Assembly (NCBI RefSeq): GCF_042683405.1
Contig: NZ_JBHUJS010000001.1
Location: 496,001-560,000 of the forward strand
Origin: Telluria sp042683405
GTDB lineage: Bacteria; Pseudomonadota; Gammaproteobacteria; Burkholderiales; Burkholderiaceae_D
Direction: 5' to 3'
DNA: 64,000 nucleotides
The notes under the pieces are model-generated. The model saw only the letters and a list, made by a program, of their open reading frames with translations, was not told the origin of the DNA and searched no databases. Positions 38,218-47,605 of this stretch are shown piece by piece; position 1 is the stretch's first letter, and the number at the start of each line of letters is the position of its first letter. The position numbers and the translations under genes are program-made.

Positions 38218-38224
38218 ATCACGT

Positions 38225-39832
38225 TTACTTCTTCGCGCGCACGGCGCCGAACGGATCGCCCGCTTTCCACTGCGGCATCTTCGGTGCATCCGCTACCGCG
38301 CGCCCAAGGTTGAGCGTGAACTGCGCCTGCTGCACCATGCCGGCCAGGTCCCAGTTCGGATCGTATTCGTCGCCCACCTGGTGGTAGTTCTTCGAATACT
38401 GCGCGCGCAGCTTCTTCGCGTTCTCCGGATCCTTGATGATGTCGCTGCCGCCACCCACCGAGAACGCAGGAATGCCCGCCTTGGCCATGCTGAAGTGGTC
38501 GCTGCGGAAGTAGCCGCCCGACAGGTCAGGCTTGGCCGGCGAGACCACCAGGCCCATCTTCTTCGCGACTGCATGCGCCATTGCGCCCAGCTCCGTGCGG
38601 TCGCTGCCCTGCGCGCCGATGTCGCGCGCCGCGCCGGTAAAGTTCAGCGAGTCGTTGTTCAGCGCCGCGGCAGTCTTCTCGACTGGCCACAGGGGCGCGC
38701 TGGCGTAAGCCGCGCTGCCCAGCAGGCCCTGTTCTTCGGCAGCCACCCACAGGAACATCTGGCTGCGCTTGGCCGGCGACTTGACCGCCGCCTGCGCCAT
38801 CGCGAGCAGGCCCGCGGTGCCGGATGCGTTGTCCACCGCGCCGTTGTAGATGGTGTCGCCTTCCGTGCCCTGCTTGCCCAGGTGGTCCCAGTGCGCGGTG
38901 TAGATGACGACTTCGTCCTTCAGCTTTGGATCGGTGCCCGGCACCACGCCGGCCACGTTGAACTGTTCGATCTTGCGCACCACGGCTTTCATGTCGCCCT
39001 TGATGCGCGCGTTCAGTGCCACCGGCTTGAAGCCCTTGACTTCGGCCGCTGCGCGCAGCTTGTCGAGGTCCTGGCCGGCCGCTGCGAACAGCTTGCGCGC
39101 GGTCGCGTCGGTCATCCAGCCTTCCAGGCCCGCGCCCGGCTCGCCCTGCGCCAGCTGGAAGCGTTCCGCCATCCAGCTGTTCTGCACCACGCTCCAGCCG
39201 TAGGATGCGGATTCGTCGGTGTGGACCAGCAGGATGCCTGCGCACTTCTTGCGCGCGGCTTCCTCGAACTTGTAGGTCCAGCGGCCGTAGTAGGTCAGGC
39301 CCTTCCCGTTGAAGCGGTTGGCCTCGGCGGCAGTCGGCTTGGGATCGTTGACCATCACGACCAGCACCTTGTTGGTGCAGTCCAGGCCCGCGTAGTCGTT
39401 CCAGCCTTCTTCCGGCGCGGTGATGCCGTAGCCGGCGAACACGAGTTCATGGTCGAACGAGCGCGCTTCCTTGGCGTCGCCCGGTCCCCACACCCAGTCC
39501 TGGCCGTAGGTCAGCGGCATGGCTGCGCCGGCTGCCTGCAGGGACAGCGTGCTGTCTTGCGGGCGCGCCTTGATGCCGGCGATCTTGACGGGCTGGCGGT
39601 AGCTGCTGCCGTTGGCGGGCTTGAGGCCGATCGCCTTCGACTGCGCCTCGAGGTAGGCGACGGTGAGGTCGCCGCCACGCTGGCCGGTGCCGCGTCCTTC
39701 CAGCAGGTCGCTGGACAGGAATTCGAGGTGGGCGCGCAGGGGCGCTTCCTGGACGGTCGCCGATTTGTCGACAGCGCCGGCCGGCAGCGCGACCGCGAGG
39801 CTCGCTACCAGCATGGAGATCATCTTTTGCAT
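38225..39832 (-). CDS. M28-family metallopeptidase, secreted
   Basis: A 535-residue protein with a signal peptide (MQKMISMLVASLAVALPAGA). It has the PA domain inserted in the usual way (RSFDHELVFAGYGITAPEEGWNDYAGLDCTNKVLVVMVNDP) and an M28 catalytic domain: IYTAHWDHLG (first zinc His), NGAVDNASGTAGLLAMA (bridging Asp), AAEEQGLLGS (catalytic Glu and ligand Glu), NDSLNFTG (Asp) and the last His in KNYHQVGDEY. The set is complete, so it should be an active aminopeptidase or dipeptidase in the periplasm or outside the cell. The ATG at 39832 begins the signal peptide. Likely part of general peptide scavenging. Confidence 0.92.
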   Translation of the reverse strand: MQKMISMLVASLAVALPAGAVDKSATVQEAPLRAHLEFLSSDLLEGRGTGQRGGDLTVAYLEAQSKAIGLKPANGSSYRQPVKIAGIKARPQDSTLSLQAAGAAMPLTYGQDWVWGPGDAKEARSFDHELVFAGYGITAPEEGWNDYAGLDCTNKVLVVMVNDPKPTAAEANRFNGKGLTYYGRWTYKFEEAARKKCAGILLVHTDESASYGWSVVQNSWMAERFQLAQGEPGAGLEGWMTDATARKLFAAAGQDLDKLRAAAEVKGFKPVALNARIKGDMKAVVRKIEQFNVAGVVPGTDPKLKDEVVIYTAHWDHLGKQGTEGDTIYNGAVDNASGTAGLLAMAQAAVKSPAKRSQMFLWVAAEEQGLLGSAAYASAPLWPVEKTAAALNNDSLNFTGAARDIGAQGSDRTELGAMAHAVAKKMGLVVSPAKPDLSGGYFRSDHFSMAKAGIPAFSVGGGSDIIKDPENAKKLRAQYSKNYHQVGDEYDPNWDLAGMVQQAQFTLNLGRAVADAPKMPQWKAGDPFGAVRAKK

Positions 39833-39923
39833 AGGACTTGGATGTCGTGGAATGGGACTGGCATTGTATGCCATTCCCCAAGGAAAGCACGCGGAGGAGG
39901 GGAGTGTACTGACGGGGCTGTTC

Positions 39924-39961
39924 CAAAAAAAATGCCCCGTCCGCTTGGAGTCGGACGGGGC
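39924..39961 (-). terminator. Intrinsic terminator of the tonB-like gene (minus strand)
   Basis: On the minus strand: GCCCCGTCCG, loop, CGGACGGGGC, then A followed by eight T. A 10-bp perfect stem with a strong T-tract, 25 bases after the tonB-like stop codon and upstream of the M28 gene. Confidence 0.92.
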
Positions 39962-39985
39962 GATAACCTGTCAAGGTATCTTGGA

Positions 39986-40660
39986 TCAGCCTTCCAGCTT
40001 CCAGACGTAGTCGATCTGCGCCCAGCCGGCTTCTGCCTGACCATTGTTGACCGCTGGCTGGAACTTGCACAGCGACAACGCTTGCACTGCTGCCCGGTCC
40101 AGGTCGCGCGAGCCGCTCGACTGGCTCACCCTGGAACTGGTCACCCGGCCGTCTGCTCCGACGAGGAGGGCCAGCCGGACGGTGCCGGACTCGCCGTTCC
40201 GCGCCGCACGGGCGGGGTATTCCGGGGTGGCGCAGCCCTCAGAAAACACGGCGGTACGCATGGTCCCGGTCGCGTTGCTGTCGGTGTTAGGGCTCGCTTC
40301 CCCCTGGCTCGATGGCTCTGCCAACGGCGCCGGTTCCTGCATTACTTCTGCCGCGATCGTCTGTTCCGGCTCGACTTGCGGTTCCACTTCCACTTCCGGC
40401 GGCGGCACCAGGGCTTTGGGCGGCGTCACCGTCTTCGGCTTGGCCTTCGGCGGTTCCGGAGGAGGCGGCGGCGGCGTGATCTTCGGCGGAACCAGGGTAA
40501 TCATTTCGTCCATCAACTTGGGCATCACGATGTCGCGATCCGCCAAGCCGTGGATGAAGGCGTATCCCAGCGCTACGTGCACCAGTCCCACAATGGCGAC
40601 CTTCGACATCTTTTTGGTCGGATTAGCGTGACCTGCTGTTTCGGCAAAGTTCATGGACAT
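39986..40660 (-). CDS. TonB-like energy transducer
   Basis: A 224-residue TonB-family protein. It has an N-terminal cytoplasmic stub and TM anchor (~20-38, VAIVGLVHVALGYAFIHGL), a Pro/Lys/Glu-rich periplasmic spacer (PPKITPPPPPPEPPKAKPK ... EVEVEPQVEPEQ) and a C-terminal TonB domain (PEYPARAARNGESGTVRLALLVGADGRVTSSRV, SSGSRDLDRAAVQALSLCKFQPA). It would couple the proton gradient, via ExbB/ExbD, to outer-membrane receptors. GAGGAG lies six bases before the ATG. exbB/exbD are not adjacent. The conserved cysteine pair in the C-terminal domain (EGCATPEYP and LSLCKF) may form a disulfide. Confidence 0.9.
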   Translation of the reverse strand: MSMNFAETAGHANPTKKMSKVAIVGLVHVALGYAFIHGLADRDIVMPKLMDEMITLVPPKITPPPPPPEPPKAKPKTVTPPKALVPPPEVEVEPQVEPEQTIAAEVMQEPAPLAEPSSQGEASPNTDSNATGTMRTAVFSEGCATPEYPARAARNGESGTVRLALLVGADGRVTSSRVSQSSGSRDLDRAAVQALSLCKFQPAVNNGQAEAGWAQIDYVWKLEG

Positions 40661-40919
40661 CGTCGTCTCCTCTTGTTGTCGTGCTCGCTGGTGGTGAGTG
40701 CCGGGGCTTGCTGCTACTAAGAAATCATAATTGCTATCAAATGGAAGTGGATGATTCCATCATATAGCATTGTTGAGCGAGCACGGCAGAAAATTCGTAT
40801 CCGTTTGTAATCTGCGCAACACCGGCCTGTTGTGTGGAATAATCGCTAACACGAGAGGGGGCTGCCGTTCGCTGGCACACATACCTTCCATCAAATGGTA
40901 AGCAGAGGTTACAGACGCT
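40661..40919. promoter_or_regulatory. Divergent promoter region, tonB-like gene and two-component operon
   Basis: 259 bases between divergent genes. No open frame with support. It must contain both promoters; I did not find a site good enough to place. Confidence 0.45.
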
Positions 40920-41570
40920 ATGAATACAGAAGAAAAACCGATCCGCGTCCTGCTCGCGGACGATCACCCGATCGTGATGACTGGCTTTGCGATGTCGCTT
41001 TCCGCCACCGGCATGGAGGTGACAGGCCAGGCCCGCTCTCCCGATGAAGCCCAGCAAATGTTCGCAACCTTGCAGCCGGACGTGCTGGTGATGGACATTC
41101 GATTCGGCACCGAACTGACGGGGCTGGACGCGGCGCGGAATATCCTCAAGCAATTTCCCAAGGCGCGCATCGTCTTCCTCAGCCAGTTCGACCAGGACAG
41201 CCTGATCAAGGAAACCTACCGCCTGGGCGCGCGCGCCTTCGTGACCAAGGACTGCGACCCGGCCGACCTGGCCAGCGCGGTGCGCAATGCGCACCGGGAC
41301 AAGCTGTATTTCCTGCCGCATATCGCCGAGCGCCTGGCCAACCTGTCGGTGCGCGGCGACGTGTCGCCGCAGTCGCAGTTGGACCAGCGCGGCCTGGAGA
41401 TCTTCAAACTGATGGCGGAAGGACTGACCAACGCGGAGATCGCGGAAAAGCTCAACCTGTCCACCAAGACCATCAGCAACATCAGCCAGTCGATCAAGGA
41501 GAAACTGGGCGTGGACCGCCAGGCCTACATCACCAAGCTGGCAGTGCGTCACGGCCTGATCGATCCCTGA
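40920..41570 (+). CDS. NarL/FixJ-family response regulator
   Basis: A 216-residue regulator with an N-terminal receiver: acidic pair in RVLLADDHPIV, phosphoacceptor Asp59 in VLVMDIRFG, then FLSQF and the Lys in ARAFVTKDC. A C-terminal LuxR-type helix-turn-helix follows (LDQRGLEIFKLMAEGLTNAEIAEKLNLSTKTISNISQSIKEKLGV). It should activate or repress target promoters when phosphorylated by the cognate kinase at 42418. It heads a tight three-gene operon: two bases to the binding-protein gene, which overlaps the kinase by four. Confidence 0.94.
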   Translation: MNTEEKPIRVLLADDHPIVMTGFAMSLSATGMEVTGQARSPDEAQQMFATLQPDVLVMDIRFGTELTGLDAARNILKQFPKARIVFLSQFDQDSLIKETYRLGARAFVTKDCDPADLASAVRNAHRDKLYFLPHIAERLANLSVRGDVSPQSQLDQRGLEIFKLMAEGLTNAEIAEKLNLSTKTISNISQSIKEKLGVDRQAYITKLAVRHGLIDP

Positions 41571-41572
41571 AC

Positions 41573-42421
41573 ATGCGGCGCGCAGCCTCCCTGTTCGCGC
41601 TGGCGCTGGCATGCTGCATCACGATCGCGGCGGCGCCCGCACGCGCGGCCGCGCCGGGATGGTCCGTCGTCACTGCGGACGACAGCGAACTCACGCGCCG
41701 CATCGAACGCGACCTGTACGCGCGCCTGGCGCGCATCGCCAGGCTGCCGCAGAAGGTCACCATCGCCATCGGCCCGGTCGCGCTGCGCCGCGCGGTCACC
41801 CAGCGCAGGGAGGGGATGGTGTTCTCGGCCTACACCTCCAGCCAGGTGCTGCACCAGGTCATCGCCAAGGTCGACGAGCCTTATATCAGCGGGATCTACG
41901 CCGAGCCGTCGCCGATGGACCAGTTGCAGCTGATCGCATTGCTGTACAAGCGGCCGGTCGCGGTGGCGGCCATCGTCAGCGCCGAGGCCGAGTTCCTGTC
42001 CACGCTGGTGCCGGGGCTCACGCTGGAGCGCATTGCGCCCGAGGGCGGCGACATCAACCAGGCCCTCAACCGCGTGGCGGACGTCCCGGTGCTGCTGGCC
42101 TGGCCCGACCGCGCGGTGTTCAACTCGGAGAACGTGCGCAATATCCTGCTGTCCACCTACCGCCACGGGCAAGGCGTGATCGGCTTTTCGGCCGACATGG
42201 TCAGCTCCGGCGCGCTCGCCACAACCTACTCGACGCCGGAGGACATCAACATCCAGATCGTCGAGACGCTCGCCCAGTACGAGGCCAGCGGCCAGCTTGG
42301 CCCGCCGCAGTTTCCGCGCTACTTCCGCACCGCGATCAACGAAGGGCTGGCGCGCTCGCTCAAGGTGCCGGTCAGCGATGCCGCGCGCACCTTTGAACGC
42401 CGTCCGGGAGCTGCGCGATGA
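41573..42421 (+). CDS. Periplasmic substrate-binding-like protein of a two-component operon
   Basis: A 282-residue protein with a signal peptide (MRRAASLFALALACCITIAAAPARA). The body resembles the ABC_sub_bind/TctC-like periplasmic binding proteins: GWSVVTADDSELTRRIERDLYARLARI, GMVFSAYTSSQVLHQVIA, QLQLIALLYKRPVAVAAIV, VLLAWPDRAVFNSENVRNILLSTYRHGQGVIGFSADMV. No ABC permease or ATPase is adjacent. It lies between the response regulator and the kinase, overlapping the latter by ATGA. It probably binds a small ligand in the periplasm and reports to the kinase sensor; the ligand is unknown. Confidence 0.75.
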   Translation: MRRAASLFALALACCITIAAAPARAAAPGWSVVTADDSELTRRIERDLYARLARIARLPQKVTIAIGPVALRRAVTQRREGMVFSAYTSSQVLHQVIAKVDEPYISGIYAEPSPMDQLQLIALLYKRPVAVAAIVSAEAEFLSTLVPGLTLERIAPEGGDINQALNRVADVPVLLAWPDRAVFNSENVRNILLSTYRHGQGVIGFSADMVSSGALATTYSTPEDINIQIVETLAQYEASGQLGPPQFPRYFRTAINEGLARSLKVPVSDAARTFERRPGAAR

Positions 42422-43902
42422 AGTGGACGCACTTCTGGCATAACTGGAGCATCGGCCGGCGCATGGTGTTCATCTCCATGCTGCCGGTGGCCTACCTGTT
42501 CTGCTCTTTCATCTGGTACTCGTGGTTCTCGCACCGCTCGCTGGTGGAAGAAGAACTGTCCGAGCGGGGCCGCGTGCTGGCGCGCGCGCTGGCCGAGACC
42601 AGCGAATACAACGTCATCTCCGGCAATCTGGCCGACCTGCGCCTGACCATCGACGGCCTGGTGCAGACCGACCGCAGCATCTACCGCATCGACGTGCTGG
42701 ACGCGAAACGGCGCGAGGTGGTCAGCGTGACGGGCGACGCCGGCCGCGACGCGGAGCAGCGCGCGTTCGAGGCGCCCATCCGCAAGCAGATGATCTGGGT
42801 GAACCTGTTCCAGGAAAACGGCGCGCCCCACGTCACCGGATCGAGCGACAGCAAGCCGCCGACCATGACGATGGAGGAGGTGGGGTACGTGCGCGTGACC
42901 ATGTCCCCGACCAACATGATGGCCAAGCAGGTGGCGCGCTTCCGCGTCGAGCTGGCCATGGCGGCGCTGGCGCTGATGGTCGCCGCCACGCTTGCCGTGC
43001 TGCTGGCACGCAGCATGGCCGACCCGCTGCGCATGGCCACGCGCGCGCTGCGCAAGATCCGCGGCGGGGACTACCTCGTCACGCTGCCGGTGACGAGCGG
43101 CGGCGAGCTGGGCGAACTGCAGGCGTCGATCGGCGAGATGTCGGTGGCGCTGGACCGCTCCAAGCAGGACCTGGAAAACAAGGTCGAGGAGCGCACCCGC
43201 GACCTGCTCGAATCGCGCAACGAGGCCCTGCGCGCCGACGCCGAAAAGCGCAAGCTGATCCAGAAGGTCAACTCGATCGTGGAGGACGAGCGCAAGAGCA
43301 TCGCGGTCGAGATCCACGATGAGCTGAATGCATCGCTGATCGCGGCGCGCCTGGAATCGCAGGCCATCCACCAGCTGGCGGACAAGCTGCCGCCGGGACC
43401 GGAGATCGAGGAGATCAAGCAGAAGTCGCAGGCGATCACCAAGCTGACGCTCGACCTGTACGCGAGCGGGCGGCGGCTGGTGCGCCGCCTGCGCCCGGAA
43501 GTGCTCGACATGCTCGGCCTGCATGGCGCGGTCGAGGAGATGCTCCGCCATTACAACAGCGGCGGCGCGTGCAGCTTCGAGTTCGAGTCCGATGGCGAGT
43601 TCGCGAAGCTGGGCAACGAGCTGGCCATCTCGGCCTACCGCATCGTGCAGGAAGCGCTGTCGAACATCATGAAGCATTCCACCGCCAGCCACGCCAGCGT
43701 CAGGCTCACCATGGGCGACGACACGCTGGACATCGTCATCAGCGACAACGGCGGCGGCTTCGACACCACGCTCGCCTCGGAGGGCATCGGCATCATCGGC
43801 ATGCGCGAGCGCGTGGTCGCGATGGGCGGCGACATCGGCATCCGCTCGGCGCCGGCGGAGGGGACCACCATCGCCATCAGCCTGCCGCTTGCTGTATCGT
43901 AG
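42418..43902 (+). CDS. NarX-type sensor histidine kinase (HAMP, HisKA_3)
   Basis: A 494-residue kinase. Layout: TM1 (~18-40), a periplasmic sensor (~42-175) with VDGLVQTDRSIYRIDVLD-type strands, TM2 (~178-200), HAMP (ARSMADPLRMATRALRKIRGGDY), a coiled-coil stretch, the HisKA_3 box with the phosphoacceptor His at about residue 300 in VEIHDELNASLIAARLE, and a HATPase domain (ELAISAYRIVQEALSNIMKHS, DIVISDNGGGFD, GIGIIGMRERVVAMGG). It should dimerise and phosphorylate the regulator at 40920. Its ATG overlaps the TGA of the binding-protein gene (ATGA). Confidence 0.93.
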   Translation: MKWTHFWHNWSIGRRMVFISMLPVAYLFCSFIWYSWFSHRSLVEEELSERGRVLARALAETSEYNVISGNLADLRLTIDGLVQTDRSIYRIDVLDAKRREVVSVTGDAGRDAEQRAFEAPIRKQMIWVNLFQENGAPHVTGSSDSKPPTMTMEEVGYVRVTMSPTNMMAKQVARFRVELAMAALALMVAATLAVLLARSMADPLRMATRALRKIRGGDYLVTLPVTSGGELGELQASIGEMSVALDRSKQDLENKVEERTRDLLESRNEALRADAEKRKLIQKVNSIVEDERKSIAVEIHDELNASLIAARLESQAIHQLADKLPPGPEIEEIKQKSQAITKLTLDLYASGRRLVRRLRPEVLDMLGLHGAVEEMLRHYNSGGACSFEFESDGEFAKLGNELAISAYRIVQEALSNIMKHSTASHASVRLTMGDDTLDIVISDNGGGFDTTLASEGIGIIGMRERVVAMGGDIGIRSAPAEGTTIAISLPLAVS

Positions 43903-43929
43903 AGGTTTCGCCATCACCCCAACAGCAAA

Positions 43930-45612
43930 ATGTTGACTGAACTGCAAACGCCCTACGAGAAGGGCAACCGTAACCAGACCACCACCCACGCCGAGTGCAT
44001 CGCCTTCTACGAAGAACTGGCGCGCCGCTTCCCGAACGTGCTGCGCTTCGACGTCGTCGGCACCTCCGATGCCGGCATCCCGATCCACGCCGGCGTCGTC
44101 ACGGCGGACGGCGTGTTCGACCGCCAGGAGATCAAGCGCGCCGGACGTCCGGTCTTCTTCAACAACAACGGCATCCACCCGGGCGAGCCGGAGGGCGTGG
44201 ACGCCTGCATGGCGCTGGTGCGCGACTTCTGCCTCGACCCGCAGCGCTTGGCCGCGCTGGGCCGCACCGTCTTCCTGTTCGTCCCGCTGTACAACGTGGA
44301 CGGCAGCCATAACCGCGCCAACACCTCGCGCGTCAACCAGGACGGCCCCGAGCAGTTCGGCTTCCGCGGCAATGCCCGCCACCTCGACCTGAACCGCGAC
44401 TTCGTCAAGTGCGACTCGCTGACCGCGCAAGTCTTCAACAAGCTGTTCACGGCCTGGGACCCGGACGTGATGGTGGACACCCACACCTCCAACGGCGCCG
44501 ACTACACCTACACCATGACGCTGATCCACACGCAGGCGGACAAGCTGGGCGGCGCGCTCGGCGCCTTCCTGCGCGACGACATGCTGCCCGCGCTGTTCGC
44601 GGACATGGAGCAGCGCGGCTGGCCAATGTGCCCGTACGTGAACCCGGTCAAGGACTGCCCGGACCACGGCATCGCCGAGTTCCTCGAGACCCCACGCTTC
44701 TCGACCGGCTACGCGGCGCTGCACCACACCATCGGCTTCATGCCGGAGACGCACATGCTCAAGCCGTTCGCGGACCGCTACGAATCGATGCGCGCGCTGG
44801 TGGAAAGCGCGCTCGCCTTCACGGTCGCCAACGCCGACCGCATCCAGGTGCTGCGCCGCGCCGCCAAAACCGAGGCACGCGCCGAATGGCCGGTGCACTG
44901 GGTCATGGACGAAGCCAATCCGGGCAAGTTCCGCTTCAAGGGCTACGCCGCCAAATACAGCCCGAGCCGCCTGGGCAACTACACGCGCCTGTCCTACGAC
45001 CGCAACGAGCCGTGGGAACGCGACATCGACTACTTCAACCGCTTTGAGGCCGACGTCACCGTGCGCGCGCCGCGCGCCTACGTCCTGCCGCAAGCCTGGC
45101 GCGAAGTGGCCGAGCGCCTGCAGTGGAACGGCGTGAAGATGGAACGCCTGACCGAAGACAAGCTGGAGGCAGTGCAGTACTACAGCGTATGCGGCGTCAC
45201 CTCCCGCCCGAACGCGTACGAAGGCCACATGTTCCACGACGACGTGCAGCTGGAAGCACGCTGCGGCACCATGCAGCTCAAGGCCGGCGACTGGTGGATC
45301 CCGCTGGACCAGGAGAACGCGCGCTACGCCGTCGAAACTCTGGAGCCGCAGGCGCACGACAGCTTCTTCCGCTGGGGCTTCTTCAACGGCGTGCTGGAAA
45401 AGAAGGAAGCGTACTCCGACTACGTCTTCGAAGACCATGCCGAAGAACTGCTGCGCACCGAACCGGAGCTGGCCGCCGCCTTCGACAAATGGAAAGCCGC
45501 GAACCCTGACAAGCTGTCGGACCAGACGGCCGTCCTCGACTTCATCTTCCTCAACTGCCAGCGCTGGGCCGAGCCCGAGTGCCGCCGCTACCCCGTCCTC
45601 TCCGTGTTCTAA
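43930..45612 (+). CDS. M14-family metallocarboxypeptidase
   Basis: A 560-residue M14-type zinc carboxypeptidase without signal peptide. Zinc ligands are H83 and E86 in NGIHPGEPEG, and a later His in VMVDTHTSNGAD. The substrate-binding segment NARHLDLNRDF holds the Asn-Arg pair that docks the C-terminal carboxylate, and ETHMLKPF may supply the catalytic Glu. The C-terminal ~200 residues form a separate domain (KYSPSRLGNYTRLSYDRNEPW...) not present in classic carboxypeptidase A. It lies 27 bases after the kinase gene, so co-transcription is possible, but the functions look unrelated. Confidence 0.87.
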   Translation: MLTELQTPYEKGNRNQTTTHAECIAFYEELARRFPNVLRFDVVGTSDAGIPIHAGVVTADGVFDRQEIKRAGRPVFFNNNGIHPGEPEGVDACMALVRDFCLDPQRLAALGRTVFLFVPLYNVDGSHNRANTSRVNQDGPEQFGFRGNARHLDLNRDFVKCDSLTAQVFNKLFTAWDPDVMVDTHTSNGADYTYTMTLIHTQADKLGGALGAFLRDDMLPALFADMEQRGWPMCPYVNPVKDCPDHGIAEFLETPRFSTGYAALHHTIGFMPETHMLKPFADRYESMRALVESALAFTVANADRIQVLRRAAKTEARAEWPVHWVMDEANPGKFRFKGYAAKYSPSRLGNYTRLSYDRNEPWERDIDYFNRFEADVTVRAPRAYVLPQAWREVAERLQWNGVKMERLTEDKLEAVQYYSVCGVTSRPNAYEGHMFHDDVQLEARCGTMQLKAGDWWIPLDQENARYAVETLEPQAHDSFFRWGFFNGVLEKKEAYSDYVFEDHAEELLRTEPELAAAFDKWKAANPDKLSDQTAVLDFIFLNCQRWAEPECRRYPVLSVF

Positions 45613-45619
45613 CGAAGAA

Positions 45620-45777
45620 GGGGACTGTCCCCAACGGGGACCGGTCCCCCCGATCCTTACCCGGCTCCGCAATGAAAAAGGGAAAGTCCTGAGGGACTGT
45701 CCCTTTTCTTTTCGCTTTTGGCGGAATCGGCCATGAATTGACCGATTCCGCCAATTCCGGGGACCGTCCCCGCCGCG
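45620..45777. repeat. Cluster of palindromes between convergent genes
   Basis: Five hairpins in 158 bases: GGGGACTGTCCCC (45620-45632), GGGGACCGGTCCCC (45636-45649), a stem with A/T flanks at 45676-45712, GCGGAATCGG/CCGATTCCGC (45721-45751) and GGGGACCGTCCCC (45759-45771). The stem at 45676-45712 pairs AAAAGGGAAAGTCC with GGACTGTCCCTTTT and is followed by CTTTT, so it can terminate transcription in both directions for the M14 and DUF885 genes. The others belong to the GGGGAC palindrome family. Confidence 0.7.
45676..45712. terminator. Bidirectional terminator
   Basis: AAAAGGGAAAGTCC, short loop, GGACTGTCCCTTTT (one mismatch), with A/T-rich flanks on both sides. It sits between the convergent M14 peptidase and DUF885 genes. 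Confidence 0.7.
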
Positions 45778-47583
45778 CTACTTAGACGACGCGATCCACC
45801 GATCCACCTTCGCCTCCAGCAGCGACAACGGCACCGTCCCGTCGTTCAGCACCACCTCGTGGAACTTCGGCAGGCTGAACTTCGCCCCCAGTGCCTTGGT
45901 CGCCTTCGCCCGCAGCTCCGCGATCTTGAGCGACCCCACCTTGTACCCCAGCGCCTGCCCCGGCCACGCCATATAGCGTTCCGTCTCGGACTTGGCCAGC
46001 CGCTCCGGATACCCCAGCGTGTCCTGCATGTACTTGATCGACTGCTCGCGCGTCCACCCCTTCGCGTGCATGCCCGTGTCCACCACCAGCCGCACCGCGC
46101 GGAGCATCTCGTCGTTCAGGTGCCCGAAGTAGTGCTCCGGCTTGCCGAACAGTTCCATCTCCTTGCCCAGCGTCTCCGCATACAGCGCCCATCCTTCCGT
46201 GTACGCGTTATTGCCGCCGAACTTGCGGAAGTCCGGCAGGTCCAGCTCCTGCAGCAGCGCGATGTGGAAGTGGTGCCCCGGCTGCCCCTCGTGCAGGAAC
46301 AGCGTCACCATTTGCGTGCTGTCGTACTTGGCCGGATCGTTCACGACCGACCAGAACACGCCTGGCCTGCTACCGTCGGCCGCCGGCGCCGTGTAATGGT
46401 CGGACGCCGTCGCACGCGACAGCTCCGGCTCCAGGCGCAGGTCCAGCGGCGCTTTCGGCATCAGCGTGAACAGCGCCGGCAGCTTGGTGCGCAGCACGCC
46501 GTCCAGGCGGCGGTATTCCGCGATGATCTCGTCCTCGTGCTTGAACGGCTTGAACTTCGCCTGCTGAGACACCCAGCCCGGCAGCCCTGCCGCGGGACCG
46601 GTATAACCCATGCGCGGCCCGACCTTGGCAAACTCGCCCTGGATGCGCGCCACTTCCTTCAGTCCCGTCTCGTGGATCTGCTCCGGCGTGAGCGTCGTCG
46701 TGGTCTGCTCGGCGACGCTGGCCAGGTACCATGCACGCCCGTTCGGCAGCGCGTCGATGCCGGTGCTGGTGCGCGTGGCCGGCAGGTACTCGGCCTCGAG
46801 GAAGGTGGCGAGGCGCGCCAGCGCCGGCATCAGCCTCTCGCCGATGACCGTTTCGTATTCCTTTGCCAGCGCCGCCTTGTCCTGCGCACTGAACGCGCCC
46901 GGCATGTTCTTCACCGGCGTGTAGTAGATGCTTTCCTGCGCGCTGGCGCTGACCAGCTTCCTGTATTGCGGGAGCGCCGACACGGCCAGCGGACGCGGAA
47001 GCACGACGCCGGTACGCATCCCCTCGCGCATGTTGACGATCGCCTGGTCGATCCACGCCGGCAGTTGCGCCAGGCGGTTCAGGTAGGCGCGGTAGTCCTT
47101 CACCGTGGCGAACGGCTGCGCGCCCTGGCCGCCCGCGAAGTTCGCGAGCGTGACCGGCGTGCTGCCCATCTGCGTGACCGGCAGCAGGTGGGTCGGGAAC
47201 TGCTCGAATGCGACCAGGTGCTTCAGCTCGTCCTCGAGGATGTCGTAGTTGACCTGGTCCTTTGGTCCCAATGCCGCGCGGTCGATCGCGTGCAGCTCGG
47301 ACTGGAATTTGCGGTAGGCCGCGTAGTGCTGCGCGCGCACCTCGGGCACTATGCCCATGCCGATCTGGTCGTCGTGGCGCGCGCTGCCGGCCTGGGTCGA
47401 GCCGATCGGATCGAAGCGGGCGAGGGCGGTGTAGTAGCGGTCGGCCAGCGTGTCGAGCTGCTGCCTGGCGCTCGCCTGCGCGGCCTGCGCCGGCGCGGCG
47501 GGTGCTTCTGCGTAAGCGGATGGTGCGAAGGCCAGCGCGATCGCGATGCACGCGGCCCGGAGAGTCATGTTGGATGTGATCAT
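45778..47583 (-). CDS. DUF885-family metallopeptidase-like protein (1)
   Basis: A 601-residue exported protein (signal MITSNMTLRAACIAIALAFAPSAYA). DUF885 proteins are helical zinc-peptidase-like enzymes; here the motif is LFLHEGQPGHHFHIALLQE (HExxxGHH) with a downstream YTEGWALYAETLGKE carrying the third ligand. This complete set suggests an active periplasmic or secreted hydrolase, but no DUF885 substrate is firmly established. A start at 47583 begins the signal peptide. It is downstream of a paralogue (47646) on the same strand and separated from it by a palindrome. Confidence 0.85.
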   Translation of the reverse strand: MITSNMTLRAACIAIALAFAPSAYAEAPAAPAQAAQASARQQLDTLADRYYTALARFDPIGSTQAGSARHDDQIGMGIVPEVRAQHYAAYRKFQSELHAIDRAALGPKDQVNYDILEDELKHLVAFEQFPTHLLPVTQMGSTPVTLANFAGGQGAQPFATVKDYRAYLNRLAQLPAWIDQAIVNMREGMRTGVVLPRPLAVSALPQYRKLVSASAQESIYYTPVKNMPGAFSAQDKAALAKEYETVIGERLMPALARLATFLEAEYLPATRTSTGIDALPNGRAWYLASVAEQTTTTLTPEQIHETGLKEVARIQGEFAKVGPRMGYTGPAAGLPGWVSQQAKFKPFKHEDEIIAEYRRLDGVLRTKLPALFTLMPKAPLDLRLEPELSRATASDHYTAPAADGSRPGVFWSVVNDPAKYDSTQMVTLFLHEGQPGHHFHIALLQELDLPDFRKFGGNNAYTEGWALYAETLGKEMELFGKPEHYFGHLNDEMLRAVRLVVDTGMHAKGWTREQSIKYMQDTLGYPERLAKSETERYMAWPGQALGYKVGSLKIAELRAKATKALGAKFSLPKFHEVVLNDGTVPLSLLEAKVDRWIASSK

Positions 47584-47605
47584 AGGATGTGCTTGCGGTG
47601 GGTAG

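Noticed and set aside
42319..45672. A 1117-codon minus-strand frame across the kinase and M14 genes
   Set aside because: Overlaps two well-supported genes and has no recognisable domain; antisense artefact.
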